NCBI GenBank assembly: GCA_964036045.1
Contig: OZ038388.1
Coordinates: 33,619,672 to 33,683,671, forward strand
Length of the DNA: 64,000 nucleotides
Direction of reading: 5' to 3'
Origin: Eutreptiella sp. 'Long Island Sound 2002'
Taxonomy: Eukaryota > Euglenozoa > Euglenophyceae > Eutreptiales > Eutreptiaceae
This document shows positions 28,539-42,600 of the stretch, piece by piece. Each line of letters starts with the position of its first letter. The first letter of the stretch is position 1. The notes below the pieces were generated by a model. It saw only the letters and a program-made list of their open reading frames with translations. It searched no databases and was not told where the DNA came from. A program made the position numbers and the translations under genes.

Positions 28539-31500
28539 GATTGGTATCTTCCACTACCATGTACGGCCATGGGGTCACTGTTCTCTGCTCAGGATAGGGC
28601 GTTTTCATGAAGAGCAATGCAGTTTTCATGATTGGAAGCGTTGCTCACCATGCAGCCTCCAATATGTATGCAGCGGAGGTTTGGTGGTGCACAGCGATGC
28701 TAGTTTGTGTTGATTGAGGCTCCCAATGCTTGCTATTTTGCAAGAACAGCATTTCTTTGGGCACACACAAGACCATTTGGTATTGGCGTTGGCACAGCCC
28801 TGTATGCTTATCCCATGGAGCTTTTTCAAGATTGTTTTGATTTGGACAATGGTGAAACACTACAGCCTGGTTGGTTGCTGCTCAGGATGCAGTTTAGAAA
28901 GTGCAATACAATACAGTTGCCGATCGCTGTTGATCATCGTGCAGCCTATTGATCTTACTGTGGATACTGTAGATGGTTTTCATCACAAGAACTGTGTATT
29001 CAAGTTGTACCATGAAACACTGCAGGCTCGCTGCCCTCTGCTGAGGATTCAAATTAGGAAGGGCAACCCCCTGTTAGTGATTGCATCCGTTGATCACCAT
29101 GCCGCCTCCAACATGTTGGCAGCCATGGTTTCGTGGGGTGCAAAGATGCCACACCTGTACATTGAGCTCCCAAAAGGGTTGGTTTTGGTTTCATCATTTT
29201 GGCAACATAGACAACCGTTCAGTGTTACCAGTCATTACACCACTGCATGCATATCCATTTGAGCTCATTGCTAGTAGATTCCATAGCAAGATTGGTATCT
29301 TCCACTACCATGTACGGCCATGGGGTCACTGTTCTCTGCTCAGGATAGGGCGTTTTCATGAATGGTAATACATTTTTCATGATTGGAAGCGTTGCTCACC
29401 ATGCAGCCTCCAATATGTATGCAGCGGAGGTTTGGTGGTGTACAGCGATGCTAGTTTGTGTTGATTGAGGCTCCCAATGCTTTCTATTTTGCGAGAACAG
29501 CATTTTGTGGGGCACACACAAGACCATTTGGTATTGGCGTTGGCACACCCCTGTATGCTTATCCCATGGAGCTTTTTCAAGATTGTTTTGATTTGGACAA
29601 TGGTGAAACACTACAGCCTGGTTGGTTGCTGCTCAGGATGCAGTTTAGAAAGTGCAATACAATACAGTTGCCGATCGCTGTTGATCATCGTGCAGCCTAT
29701 TGATCTTACTGTGGATACTGTAGATGGTTTTCATCACAAGAACTGTGTATTCAAGTTGTACCATGAAACACTGCAGGCTCGCTGCCCTCTGCTGAGGATT
29801 CAAATTAGGAAGGGCAACCCCCTGTTAGTGATTGCATCCGTTGATCACCATGCCGCCTCCAACATGTTGGCAGCCATGGTTTCGTGGGGTGCAAAGATGC
29901 CACACCTGTACATTGAGCTCCCAAAAGGGTTGGTTTTGGTTTCATCATTTTGGCAACACAGACGACCGTTCAGTGTTACCAGTCATTACACCACTGCATG
30001 CATATCCATTTGAGCTCATTGCTAGTAGATTCCATAGCAAGATTGGTATCTTCCACTACCATGTACGGCCATGGGGTCACTGTTCTCTGCTCAGGATAGG
30101 GCGTTTTCATGAAGAGCAATGCAGTTTTCATGATTGGAAGCGTTGCTCACCATGCAGCCTCCAATATGTATGCAGCGGAGGTTTGGTGGTGTACAGCGAT
30201 GCTAGTTTGTGTTGATTGAGGCTCCCAATGCTTGCTATTTTGCGAGAACAGCATTTTTCGGTGCACACACAAGACCATTTAGTATTGGCGTTGGCACAGC
30301 CCTGTATGCTTATCCCATGGAGCTTTTTCAAGATTGTTTTGATTTGGACAATGGTGAAACACTACAGCCTGGTTGGTTGCTGCTCAGGATGCAGTTTAGA
30401 AAGTGCAATACAATACAGTTGCCGATCGCTGTTGATCATCGTGCAGCCTACTGATCTTACTGTGGATACTGTAGATGGTTTTCATCACAAGAACTGTGTA
30501 TTCAAGTTGTACCATGAAACACTGCAGGCTCGCTGCCCTCTGCTGAGGATTCAAATTAGGAAGGGCAACCCCCTGTTAGTGATTGCATCCGTTGATCACC
30601 ATGCCGCCTCCAACATGTTGGCAGCCATGGTTTCGTGGGGTGCAAAGATGCCACACCTGTACATTGAGCTCCCAAAAGGGTTGGTTTTGGTTTCATCATT
30701 TTGGCAACACAGACGACCGTTCAGTGTTACCAGTCATTACACCACTGCATGCATATCCATTTGAGCTCATTGCTAGTAGATTCCATAGCAAGATTGGTAT
30801 CTTCCACTACCATGTACGGCCATGGGGTCACTGTTCTCTGCTCAGGATAGGGCGTTTTCATGAATGGTAATAGAGTTTTCATGATTGGAAGCGTTGCTCA
30901 CCATGCAGCCTCCAATATGTATGCAGCCGAGGTTTGGTGGTGCACAGCGATGCTAGTTTGTGTTGATTGAGGCTCCCAATGCTTGCTATTTTGCGAGAAC
31001 AGCATTTTGTGGGGCACACACAGGACCATTTGGTATTGGCGTTGGCACAGCCCTGTATGCTTATCCCATGGAGCTTTTTCAAGATTGTTTTGATTTGGAC
31101 AATGGTGAAACACTACAGCCTGGTTGGTTGCTGCTCGGGATGCAGTTTAGAAAGTGCAATACAATACAGTTGCCGATCGCTGTTGATCATCGTGCAGCCT
31201 ATTGATCTTACTGTGGATACTGTAGATGGTTTTCATCACAAGAACTGTGTATTCAAGTTGTACCATGAAGCACTGCAGGCTCGCTGCCCTCTGCTGAGGA
31301 TTCAAATTAGGAAGGGCAACCCCCTGTTAGTGATTGCATCCGTTGATCACCATGCCGCCTCCAACATGTTGGCAGCCATGGTTTCGTGGGGTGCAAAGAT
31401 GCCACACCTGTACATTGAGCTTCCAAAAGGGTTGGTTTTGGTTTCATCATTTTGGCAACACAGACGACCGTTCAGTGTTACCAGTCATTACACCACTGCA

Positions 31501-33062
31501 TGCATATCCATTTGAGCTCATTGCTAGTAGATTCCGTAGCAAGATTGGTATCTTCCACTACCATGTACGGCCATGGGGTCACTGTTCTCTGCTCAGGATA
31601 GGGCGTTTTCATGAAGAGCAATGCAGTTTTCATGATTGGAAGCGTTGCTCACCATGCAGCCTCCAATATGTATGCAGCGGAGGTTTGGTGGTGCACAGCG
31701 ATGCTAGTTTGTGTTGATTGAGGCTCCCAATGCTTGCTATTTTGCAAGAACAGCATTTCTTTGGGCACACACAAGACCATTTGGTATTGGCGTTGGCACA
31801 CCCCTGTATGCTTATCCCATGGAGCTTTTTCAAGATTGTTTTGATTTGGACAATGGTGAAACACTACAGCCTGGTTGGTTGCTGCTCAGGATGCAGTTTA
31901 GAAAGTGCAATACAATACAGTTGCCGATCGCTGTTGATCATCGTGCAGCCTATTGATCTTACTGTGGATACTGTAGATGGTTTTCATCACAAGAACTGTG
32001 TATTCAAGTTGTACCATGAAACACTGCAGGCTCGCTGCCCTCTGCTGAGGATTCAAATTAGGAAGGGCAACCCCCTGTTAGTGATTGCATCCGTTGATCA
32101 CCATGCCGCCTCCAACATGTTGGCAGCCATGGTTTCGTGGGGTGCAAAGATGCCACACCTGTACATTGAGCTCCCAAAAGGGTTGGTTTTGGTTTCATCA
32201 TTTTGGCAACATAGACAACCGTTCAGTGTTACCAGTCATTACACCACTGCATGCATATCCATTTGAGCTCATTGCTAGTAGATTCCATAGCAAGATTGGT
32301 ATCTTCCACTACCATGTACGGCCATGGGGTCACTGTTCTCTGCTCAGGATAGGGCGTTTTCATGAATGGTAATACATTTTTCATGATTGGAAGCGTTGCT
32401 CACCATGCAGCCTCCAATATGTATGCAGCGGAGGTTTGGTGGTGTACAGCGATGCTAGTTTGTGTTGATTGAGGCTCCCAATGCTTGCTATTTTGCGAGA
32501 ACAGCATTTTGTGGGGCACACACAAGACCATTTGGTATTGGCGTTGGCACACCCCTGTATGCTTATCCCATGGAGCTTTTTCAAGATTGTTTTGATTTGG
32601 ACAATGGTGAAACACTACAGCCTGGTTGGTTGCTGCTCAGGATGCAGTTTCGAAAGTGCAATACAATACAGTTGCCGATCGCTGTTGATCATCGTGCAGC
32701 CTATTGATCTTACTGTGGATACTGTAGATGGTTTTCATCACAAGAACTGTGTATTCAAGTTGTACCATGAAACACTGCAGGCTCGCTGCCCTCTGCTGAG
32801 GATTCAAATTAGGAAGGGCAACCCCCTGTTAGTGATTGCATCCGTTGATCACCATGCCGCCTCCAACATGTTGGCAGCCATGGTTTCGTGGGGTGCAAAG
32901 ATGCCACGCCTGTACATTGAGCTCCCAAAAGGGTTGGTTTTGGTTTCATCATTTTGGCAACACAGACGACCGTTCAGTGTTACCAGTCATTACACCACTG
33001 CATGCATATCCATTTGAGCTCATTGATAGTACCCCCCCCCCCCCTTTGTAATAGCTGCGCCC

Positions 33063-33100
33063 TTGTAATAGCTACAGTAGGCGTAGGGACCGTATTAATT
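33063..33100 (+). repeat. Subterminal direct repeat, left copy
   Basis: This 38-bp segment starts ttgtaatagctacagtaggc and ends ccgtattaatt. It recurs perfectly and in the same orientation at 33,552-33,589. It also contains the ttgtaatagct core of the terminal inverted repeat, so the element carries that core at least four times near its ends. Confidence 0.92.
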
Positions 33101-33335
33101 TGGTACCTAATTTGAATTCGGTACAAATGTAGTGCAGCCGCATAACACATAGGTTTGGTGACAAATTTGCCAGCTACATAGGGTCATGGACTCATTTGTT
33201 GTGAGTGTTTGCCCACTTCAACCCACATAGCTCTGATTTGGGGGATATTTGTGTAGTATATCCCCCTTTCTTGCACCAGCTCACCATGCAATTTTCTCTT
33301 TTTCAACCTGGGCGTCCAGTGATTTCACATGTTCC

Positions 33336-33557
33336 ACCGGTGAGCGTGTGGATGCCACAATGAAGGGGCCATCAGAGAAGGGGGACCTGTTTGCGGTGTT
33401 GGAGTACATGAAGGGTGGGCAGGTGGTCACACACCCCTGTGCCCCCTTTTCAAAAATCGAGTTCTTCATCCGATCGCCGTCCCCATCCCCGGAGCCGGAG
33501 GTGCACTCATACCATGTCGGTAGTTGTATGTGTCGTGCGCAAGCCACGCCTTTGTAA
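33336..33557 (+). CDS. Short open frame carried inside the 595-bp element, partial, function unknown
   Basis: The frame is open from about 33,249 to the stop at 33,557; the coding-like part starts near residue 30. It reads GERVDATMKGPSEKGDL, then FAVLEYMKGGQVVTHPCAPF, KIEFF, and a Ser-Pro-rich stretch. The mix of charged, glycine and alternating hydrophobic residues looks like a small beta-rich domain rather than random translation, but I do not recognise the family. A splice-like sequence (ctttttcaacctgggcgtccag) precedes it, so it may be one exon of a captured host gene. A leftover piece of the parent transposase is equally possible. The final codons run into the right subterminal repeat. 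Confidence 0.35.
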   Translation, partial: TGERVDATMKGPSEKGDLFAVLEYMKGGQVVTHPCAPFSKIEFFIRSPSPSPEPEVHSYHVGSCMCRAQATPL

Positions 33558-33589
33558 TAGCTACAGTAGGCGTAGGGACCGTATTAATT
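33552..33589 (+). repeat. Subterminal direct repeat, right copy
   Basis: A perfect second copy of the 38-bp segment at 33,063-33,100, in direct orientation, 37 bp from the right end of the element. Repeated transposase-binding sites are one possible role; this is inference. Confidence 0.92.
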
Positions 33590-33626
33590 CCGTACTTTGG
33601 CGTAGCTATTACAAAGGGGGGGGGGG

Positions 33627-36600
33627 TAGATTCCATAGCAAGATTGGTATCTTCAACTACCATGTACGGCCATGGGGTCACTGTTCTCTGCTCAGGATAG
33701 GGCGTTTTCATGAAGAGCAATGCAGTTTTCATGATTGGAAGCGTTGCTCACCATGCAGCCTCCAATATGTATGCAGCGGAGGTTTGGTGGTGCACAGCGA
33801 TGCTAGTTTGTGTTGATTGAGGCTCCCAATGCTTGCTATTTTGCGAGAACAGCATTTCTTTGGGCGCACACAAGACCATTTAGTATTGCTTTTGGCACAG
33901 CCCTGTATGCTTATCCCATGGAGCTTTTTCAAGATTGTTTTGATTTGGACAATGGTGAAACACTACAGCCTGGTTGCTGCTCAGGATGCAGTTTAGAAAG
34001 TGCAATACAATACAGTTGCCGATCGCTGTTGATCATCGTGCAGCCTACTGATCTTACTGTGGATACTGTAGATGGTTTTCATCACAAAAACTGTGTATTC
34101 AAGTTGTACCATGAAGCACTGCAGGCTCGCTGCCCTCTGCTGAGGATTCAAATTAGGAAGGGCAACCCACTGTTAGTGATTGCATCCGTTGATCACCATG
34201 CCGCCTCCAACATGTTGGCAGCCATGGTTTCGTGGGGTGCAAAGATGCCACACCTGTTCATTGAGCTCCCAAAAGGGTTGGTTTTGGTTTCATCATTTTG
34301 GCAACACAGACGACCGTTCAGTGTTACCAGTCATTACACCACTGCATGCATATCCATTTGAGCTCATTGCTAGTAGATTCCATAGCAAGATTGGTATCTT
34401 CAACTACCATGTACGGCCATGGGGTCACTGTTCTCTGCTCAGGATAGGGCGTTTTCATGAAGAGCAATGCAGTTTTCATGATTGGAAGCGTTGCTCACCA
34501 TGCAGCCTCCAATATGTATGCAGCGGAGGTTTGGTGGTGCACAGCGATGCTAGTTTGTGTTGATTGAGGCTCCCAATGCTTGCTATTTTGCGAGAACAGC
34601 ATTTTGTTGGGCGCACACAAGACCATTTGGTATTGCTTTTGGCACAGCCCTGTATGCTTATCCCATGGAGCTTTTTCAAGATTGTTTTGATTTGGACAAT
34701 GGTGAAACACTACAGCCTGGTTGGTTGCTGCTCAGGATGCAGTTTCGAAAGTGCAATACAATACAGTTGCCGATCGCTGTTGATCATCGTGCAGCCTACT
34801 GATCTTACTGTGGATACTGTAGATGGTTTTCATCACAAGAACTGTGTATTCAAGTTGTACCATGAAACACTGCAGGCTCGCTGCCCTCTGCTGAGGATTC
34901 AAATTAGGAAGGGCAACCCACTGTTAGTGATTGCATCCGTTGATCACCATGCCGCCTCCAACATGTTGGCAGCCATGGTTTCGTGGGGTGCAAAGATGCC
35001 ACACCTGTTCATTGAGCTCCCAAAAGGGTTGGTTTTGGTTTCATCATTTTGGCAACACAGACGACCGTTCAGTGTTACCAGTCATTACACCACTGCATGC
35101 ATATCCATTTGAGCTCATTGCTAGTAGATTCCATAGCAAGATTGGTATCTTCAACTACCATGTACGGCCATGGGGTCACTGTTCTCTGCTCAGGATAGGG
35201 CGTTTTAATGAAGAGCAATGCAGTTTTCATGATTGCATGCGTTGCTCACCATGCAGCCTCCAATATGTATGCAGCGGAGGTTTGGTGGTGTACAGCGATG
35301 CTAGTTTGTGTTGATTGAGGCTCCCAATGCTTGCTATTTTGCAAGAACAGCATTTTGTTGGGCACACACAGGACCATTTGGTATTGGCGTTGGCACAGCC
35401 CTGTATGCTTATCCCATGGAGCTTTTTCAAGATTGTTTTGATTTGGACAATGGTGAAACACTACAGCCTGGTTGGTTGCTGCTCAGGATGCAGTTTAGAA
35501 AGTGCAATACAATACAGTTGCCGATCGCTGTTGATCATCGTGCAGCCTACTGATCTTACTGTGGATACTGTAGATGGTTTTCATCACAAAAACTGTGTAT
35601 TCAAGTTGTACCATGAAACACTGCAGGCTCGCTGCCCTCTGCTGAGGATTCAAATTAGGAAGGGCAACCCCCTGTTAGTGATTGCATCCGTTGATCACCA
35701 TGCCGCCTCCAACATGTTGGCAGCCATGGTTTCGTGGGGTGCAAAGATGCCACACCTGTACATTGAGCTTCCAAAAGGGTTGGTTTTGGTTTCATCATTT
35801 TGGCAACACAGACGACCGTTCAGTGTTACCAGTCATTACACCACTGCATGCATATCCATTTGAGCTCATTGCTAGTAGATTCCATAGCAAGATTGGTATC
35901 TTCCACTACCATGTACGGCCATGGGGTCACTGTTCTCTGCTCAGGATAGGGCGTTTTCATGAATGGTAATACATTTTTCATGATTGGAAGCGTTGCTCAC
36001 CATGCAGCCTCCAATATGTATGCAGCCGAGGTTTGGTGGTGTACAGCGATGCTAGTTTGTGTTGATTGAGGCTCCCAATGCTTGCTATTTTGCGAGAACA
36101 GCATTTTGTTGGGCACACACAAGACCATTTGGTATTGGCGTTGGCACACCCCTGTATGCTTATCCCATGGAGCTTTTTCAAGATTGTTTTGATTTGGACA
36201 ATGGTGAAACACTACAGCCTGGTTGGTTGCTGCTCAGGATGCAGTTTAGAAAGTGCAATACAATACAGTTGCCGATCGCTGTTGATCATCGTGCAGCCTA
36301 TTGATCTTACTGTGGATACTGTAGATGGTTTTCATCACAAGAGCTGTGTATTCAAGTTGTACCATGAAGCACTGCAGGCTCGCTGCCCTCTGCTGAGGAT
36401 TCAAATTAGGAAGGGCAACCCCCTGTTAGTGATTGCATCCGTTGATCACCATGCTGCCTCCAACATGTTGGCAGCCATGGTTTCGTGGGGTGCAAAGATG
36501 CCACACCTGTACATTGAGCTTCCAAAAGGGTTGGTTTTGGTTTCATCATTTAGGCAACACAGACGACCGTTCAGTGTTACCAGTCATTACACCACTGCAT

Positions 36601-39600
36601 GCATATCCATTTGAGCTCATTGCTAGTAGATTCCATAGCGAGATTGGTATCTTCCACTACCATGTACGGCCATGGGGTCACTGTTCTCTGCTCAGGATAG
36701 GGCGTTTTCATGAATGGTAATACAGTTTTCATGATTGGAAGCGTTGCTCACCATGCAGCCTCCAATATGTATGCAGCGGAGGTTTGGTGGTGTACAGCGA
36801 TGCTAGTTTGTGTTGATTGAGGCTCCCAATGCTTGCTATTTTGCAAGAACAGCATTTTGTTGGGCACACACAAGACCATTTGGTATTGCTTTTGGCACAC
36901 CCCTGTATGCTTATCCCATGGAGCTTTTTCAAGATTGTTTTGATTTGGACAATGGTGAAACACTACAGCCTGGTTGGTTGCTGCTCAGGATGCAGTTTAG
37001 AAAGTGCAATACAATACAGTTGCCGATCGCTGTTGATCATCGTGCAGCCTACTGATCTTACTGTGGATACTGTAGATGGTTTTCATCACAAAAACTGTGT
37101 ATTCAAGTTGTACCATGAAGCACTGCAGGCTCGCTGCCCTCTGCTGAGGATTCAAATTAGGAAGGGCAACCCCCTGTTAGTGATTGCATCCGTTGATCAC
37201 CATGCCGCCTCCAACATGTTGGCAGCCATGGTTTCGTGGGGTGCAAAGATGCCACACCTGTACATTGAGCTTCCAAAAGGGTTGGTTTTGGTTTCATCAT
37301 TTAGGCAACACAGACGACCGTTCAGTGTTACCAGTCATTACACCACTGCATGCATATCCATTTGAGCTCATTGCTAGTAGATTCCATAGCAAGATTGGTA
37401 TCTTCAACTACCATGTACGGCCATGGGGTCACTGTTCTCTGCTCAGGATAGGGCGTTTTCATGAATGGTAATACAGTTTTCATGATTGGAAGCGTTGCTC
37501 ACCATGCAGCCTCCAATATGTATGCAGCGGAGGTTTGGTGGTGTACAGCGATGCTAGTTTGTGTTGATTGAGGCTCCCAATGCTTGCTATTTTGCAAGAA
37601 CAGCATTTTGTTGGGCACACAAAAGACCATTTGGTATTGCTTTTGGCACACCCCTGTATGCTTATCCCATGGACCTTTTTCAAGATTGTTTTGATTTGGA
37701 CAATGGTGAAACACTACAGCCTGGTTGGTTGCTGCTCAGGATGCAGTTTAGAAAGTGCAATACAATACAGTTGCCGATCGCTGTTGATCATCGTGCAGCC
37801 TACTGATCTTACTGTGGATACTGTAGATGGTTTTCATCACAAAAACTGTGTATTCAAGTTGTACCATGAAGCACTGCAGGCTCGCTGCCCTCTGCTGAGG
37901 ATTCAAATTAGGAAGGGCAACCCCCTGTTAGTGATTGCATCCGTTGATCACCATGCCGCCTCCAACATGTTGGCAGCCATGGTTTCGTGGGGTGCAAAGA
38001 TGCCACACCTGTACATTGAGCTTCCAAAAGGGTTGGTTTTGGTTTCATCATTTAGGCAACACAGACCATCGTTCAGTGTTACCAGTCATTACACCACTGC
38101 ATGCATATCCATTTGAGCTCATTGCTAGTAGATTCCATAGCAAGATTGGTATCTTCCACTACCATGTACGGCCATGGGGTCACTGTTCTCTGCTCAGGAT
38201 AGGGCGTTTTCATGAATGGTAATAGAGTTTTCATGATTGGAAGCGTTGCTCACCATGCAGCCTCCAATATGTATGCAGCGGAGGTTTGGTGGTGTACAGC
38301 GATGCTAGTTTGTGTTGATTGAGGCTCCCAATGCTTGCTATTTTGCGACAACGGCATTTTGTGGGGCACACACAAGACCATTTGGTATTGCTTTTGGCAC
38401 AGCCCTGTATGCTTATCCCATGGAGCTTTTTCAAGATTGTTTTGATTTGGACAATGGTGAAACGCTACAGCCTGGTTGGTTGCTGCTCAGGATGCAGTTT
38501 CGAAAGTGCAATACAATACAGTTGCCGATCACTGTTGATCATCGTGCAGCCTACTGATCTTACTGTGGATACTGTAGATGGTTTTCATCACAAAAACTGT
38601 GTATTCAAGTTGTACCATGAAGCACTGCAGGCTCGCTGCCCTCTGCTGAGGATTCAAATTAGGAAGGGCAACCCCCTGTTAGTGATTGCATCCGTTGATC
38701 ACCATGCTGCCTCCAACATGTTGGCAGCCATGGTTTCGTGGGGTGCAAAGATGCCACACCTGTACATTGAGCTCCCAAAAGGGTTGGTTTTGGTTTCATC
38801 ATTTTGGCAACACAGACGACCGTTCAGTGTTACCAGTCATTACACCACTGCATGCATATCCATTTGAGCTCATTGCTAGTAGATTCCATAGCAAGATTGG
38901 TATCTTCAACTACCATGTACGGCCATGGGGTCACTGTTCTCTGCTCAGGATAGGGCGTTTTCATGAATGGTAATAGAGTTTTCATGATTGGATGCGTTGC
39001 TCACCATGCAGCCTCCAATATGTATGCAGCGGAGGTTTGGTGGTGTACAGCGATGCTAGTTTGTGTTGATTGAGGCTCCCAATGCTTGCTATTTTGCAAG
39101 AACAGCATTTTGTTGGGCACACACAAGACCATTTGGTATTGGCGTTGGCACAGCCCTGTATGCTTATCCCATGGAGCTTTTTCAAGATTGTTTTGATTTA
39201 GACAATGGTGAAACACTACAGCCTGGTTGGTTGCTGCTCAGGATGCAGTTTAGAAAGTGCAATACAATACAGTTGCCGATCGCTGTTGATCATCGTGCAG
39301 CCTATTGATCTTACTGTGGATACTGTAGATGGTTTTCATCACAAGAACTGTGTATTCAAGTTGTACCATGAAACACTGCAGGCTCGCTGCCCTCTGCTGA
39401 GGATTCAAATTAGGAAGGGCAACCCCCTGTTAGTGATTGCATCCGTTGATCACCATGCCGCCTCCAACATGTTGGCAGCCATGGTTTCGTGGGGTGCAAA
39501 GATGCCACACCTGTACATTGAGCTTCCAAAAGGGTTGGTTTTGGTTTCATCATTTTGGCAACACAGACCATCGTTCAGTGTTACCAGTCATTACACCACT

Positions 39601-42600
39601 GCATGCATATCCATTTGAGCTCATTGCTAGTAGATTCCATAGCAAGATTGGTATCTTCAACTACCATGTACGGCCATGGGGTCACTGTTCTCTGCTCAGG
39701 ATAGGGCGTTTTCATGAACAGCAATACAGTTTTCATGATTGGAAGCGTTGCTCACCATGCAGCCTCCAATATGTATGCAGCGGAGGTTTGGTGGTGTACA
39801 GCGATGCTAGTTTGTGTTGATTGAGGCTCCCAATGCTTGCTATTTTGCAAGAACAGCATTTTGTTGGGCACACACAAGACCATTTGGTATTGCTTTTGGC
39901 ACAGCCCTGTATGCTTATCCCATGGAGCTTTTTCAAGATTGTTTTGATTTGGACAATGGTGAAACACTACAGCCTGGTTGGTTGCTGCTCAGGATGCAGT
40001 TTCGAAAGTGCAATACAATACAGTTGCCGATCGCTGTTGATCATCGTGCAGCCTACTGATCTTACTGTGGATACTGTAGATGGTTTTCATCACAAAAACT
40101 GTGTATTCAAGTTGTACCATGAAGCACTGCAGGCTCGCTGCCCTCTGCTGAGGATTCAAATTAGGAAGGGCAACCCCCTGTTAGTGATTGCATCCGTTGA
40201 TCACCATGCTGCCTCCAACATGTTGGCAGCCATGGTTTCGTGGGGTGCAAAGATGCCACACCTGTACATTGAGCTTCCAAAAGGGTTGGTTTTGGTTTCA
40301 TCATTTAGGCAACATAGACGACCGTTCAGTGTTACCAGTCATTACACCACTGCATGCATATCCATTTGAGCTCATTGCTAGTAGATTCCATAGCAAGATT
40401 GGTATCTTCCACTACCATGTACGGCCATGGGGTCACTGTTCTCTGCTCAGGATAGGGCGTTTTCATGAATGGTAATACAGTTTTCATGATTGGAAGCGTT
40501 GCTCACCATGCAGCCTCCAATATGTATGCAGCGGAGGTTTGGTGGTGTACAGCGATGCTAGTTTGTGTTGATTGAGGCTCCCAATGCTTGCTATTTTGCA
40601 AGAACAGCATTTTGTTGGGCACACACAAGACCATTTGGTATTGCTTTTGGCACAGCCCTGTATGCTTATCCCATGGAGCTTTTTCAAGATTGTTTTGATT
40701 TGGACAATGGTGAAACACTACAGCCTGGTTGGTTGCTGCTCAGGATGCAGTTTCGAAAGTGCAATACAATACAGTTGCCGATCGCTGTTGATCATCGTGC
40801 AGCCTATTGATCTTACTGTGGATACTGTAGATGGTTTTCATCACAAAAACTGTGTATTCAAGTTGTACCATGAAGCACTGCAGGCTCGCTGCCCTCTGCT
40901 GAGGATTCAAATTAGGAAGGGCAACCCACTGTTAGTGATTGCATCCGTTGATCACCATGCTGCCTCCAACATGTTGGCAGCCATGGTTTCGTGGGGTGCA
41001 AAGATGCCACACCTGTACATTGAGCTTCCAAAAGGGTTGGTTTGGGTTTCATCATTTAGGCAACACAGATGACCGTTCAGTGTTACCAGTCATTACACCA
41101 CTGCATGCATATCCATTTGAGCTCATTGATAGTAGATTCCATAGCAAGATTGGTATCTTCAACTACCATGTACGGCCATGGGGTCACTGTTCTCTGCTCA
41201 GGATAGGGCGTTTTCATGAATGGTAATAGAGTTTTCATGATTGGAAGCGTTGCTCACCATGCAGCCTCCAATATGTATGCAGCGGAGGTTTGGTGGTGTA
41301 CAGCGATGCTAGTTTGTGTTGATTGAGGCTCCCAATGCTTGCTATTTTGCGAGAACGGCATTTTGTGGGGCACACACAAGACCATTTGGTATTGGCGTTG
41401 GCACACCCCTGTATGCTTATCCCATGGAGCTTTTTCAAGATTGTTTTGATTTGGACAATGGTGAAACACTACAGCCTGGTTGGTTGCTGCTCAGGATGCA
41501 GTTTCGAAAGTGCAATACAATACAGTTGCCGATCGCTGTTGATCATCGTGCAGCCTATTGATCTTACTGTGGATACTGTAGATGGTTTTCATCACAAGAA
41601 CTGTGTATTCAAGTTGTACCATGAAGCACTGCAGGCTCGCTGCCCTCTGCTGAGGATTCAAATTAGGAAGGGCAACCCACTGTTAGTGATTGCATCCGTT
41701 GATCACCATGCCGCCTCCAACATGTTGGCAGCCATGGTTTCGTGGGGTGCAAAGATGCCACACCTGTACATTGAGCTTCCAAAAGGGTTGGTTTGGGTTT
41801 CATCATTTAGGCAACACAGACGACCGTTCAGTGTTACCAGTCATTACACCACTGCATGCATATCCATTTGAGCTCATTGATAGTAGATTCCATAGCAAGA
41901 TTGGTATCTTCAACTACCATGTACGGCCATGGGATCACTGTTCTCTGCTCAGGATAGGGCGTTTTCATGAATGGTAATAGAGTTTTCATGATTGGAAGCG
42001 TTGCTCACCATGCAGCCTCCAATATGTATGCAGCGGAGGTTTGGTGGTGTACAGCGATGCTAGTTTGTGTTGATTGAGGCTCCCAATGCTTGCTATTTTG
42101 CGAGAACGGCATTTTGTGGGGCACACACAAGACCATTTGGTATTGGCGTTGGCACAGCCCTGTATGCTTATCCCATGGAGCTTTTTCAAGATTGTTTTGA
42201 TTTGGACAATGGTGAAACACTACAGCCTGGTTGGTTGCTGCTCAGGATGCAGTTTCGAAAGTGCAATACAATACAGTTGCCGATCGCTGTTGATCATCGT
42301 GCAGCCTATTGATCTTACTGTGGATACTGTAGATGGTTTTCATCACAAGAACTGTGTATTCAAGTTGTACCATGAAACACTGCAGGCTCGCTGCCCTCTG
42401 CTGAGGATTCAAATTAGGAAGGGCAACCCCCTGTTAGTGATTGCATCCGTTGATCACCATGCCGCCTCCAACATGTTGGCAGCCATGGTTTCGTGGGGTG
42501 CAAAGATGCCACACCTGTTCATTGAGCTCCCAAAAGGGTTGGTTTTGGTTTCATCATTTTGGCAACACAGACGACCGTTCAGTGTTACCAGTCATTACAC

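Larger units (their letters stand above)
1..33031. repeat. 751-bp satellite array, block 1 (43 full units plus 738 bp)
   Basis: A unit starting gattggtatcttc recurs at bases 1, 752, 1503 and so on with an exact 751-bp step as far as the insertion at 33,032. Copies differ by scattered substitutions, mostly two-state sites shared among many units, for example attggcgttggc versus attgcttttggc and cacccctgta versus cagccctgta. I saw no length change in this block. Base composition is moderate, unlike the GC-rich retrotransposon further right. Inside each unit the word gct(c/g)aggat occurs three times (49, 342 and 502 in unit 1), marking three related sub-repeats. Every unit has open frames on both strands, but the best ones start at GTG, overlap one another and exist only because the unit is copied. 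No function is visible; a centromeric or heterochromatic satellite is the natural guess. Confidence 0.98.
33032..33626. mobile_element. 595-bp non-autonomous inverted-repeat element with C/G-tract ends inside the satellite
   Basis: The element begins with 13 C followed by tttgtaatagctgcgcc and ends with ggcgtagctattacaaa followed by 11 G. These ends are inverted copies over about 28 bp with one or two mismatches. The interrupted satellite reads gatag-TA-gattcc and the dinucleotide TA is present on both sides (33,030-33,031 and 33,627-33,628), a TA target-site duplication. TA duplication is typical of Tc1/mariner-type transposases, so a MITE of that kind is the best guess. A 38-bp direct repeat lies just inside each end. 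There is no complete transposase gene; the middle holds one short open frame that may be cargo. Confidence 0.9.
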
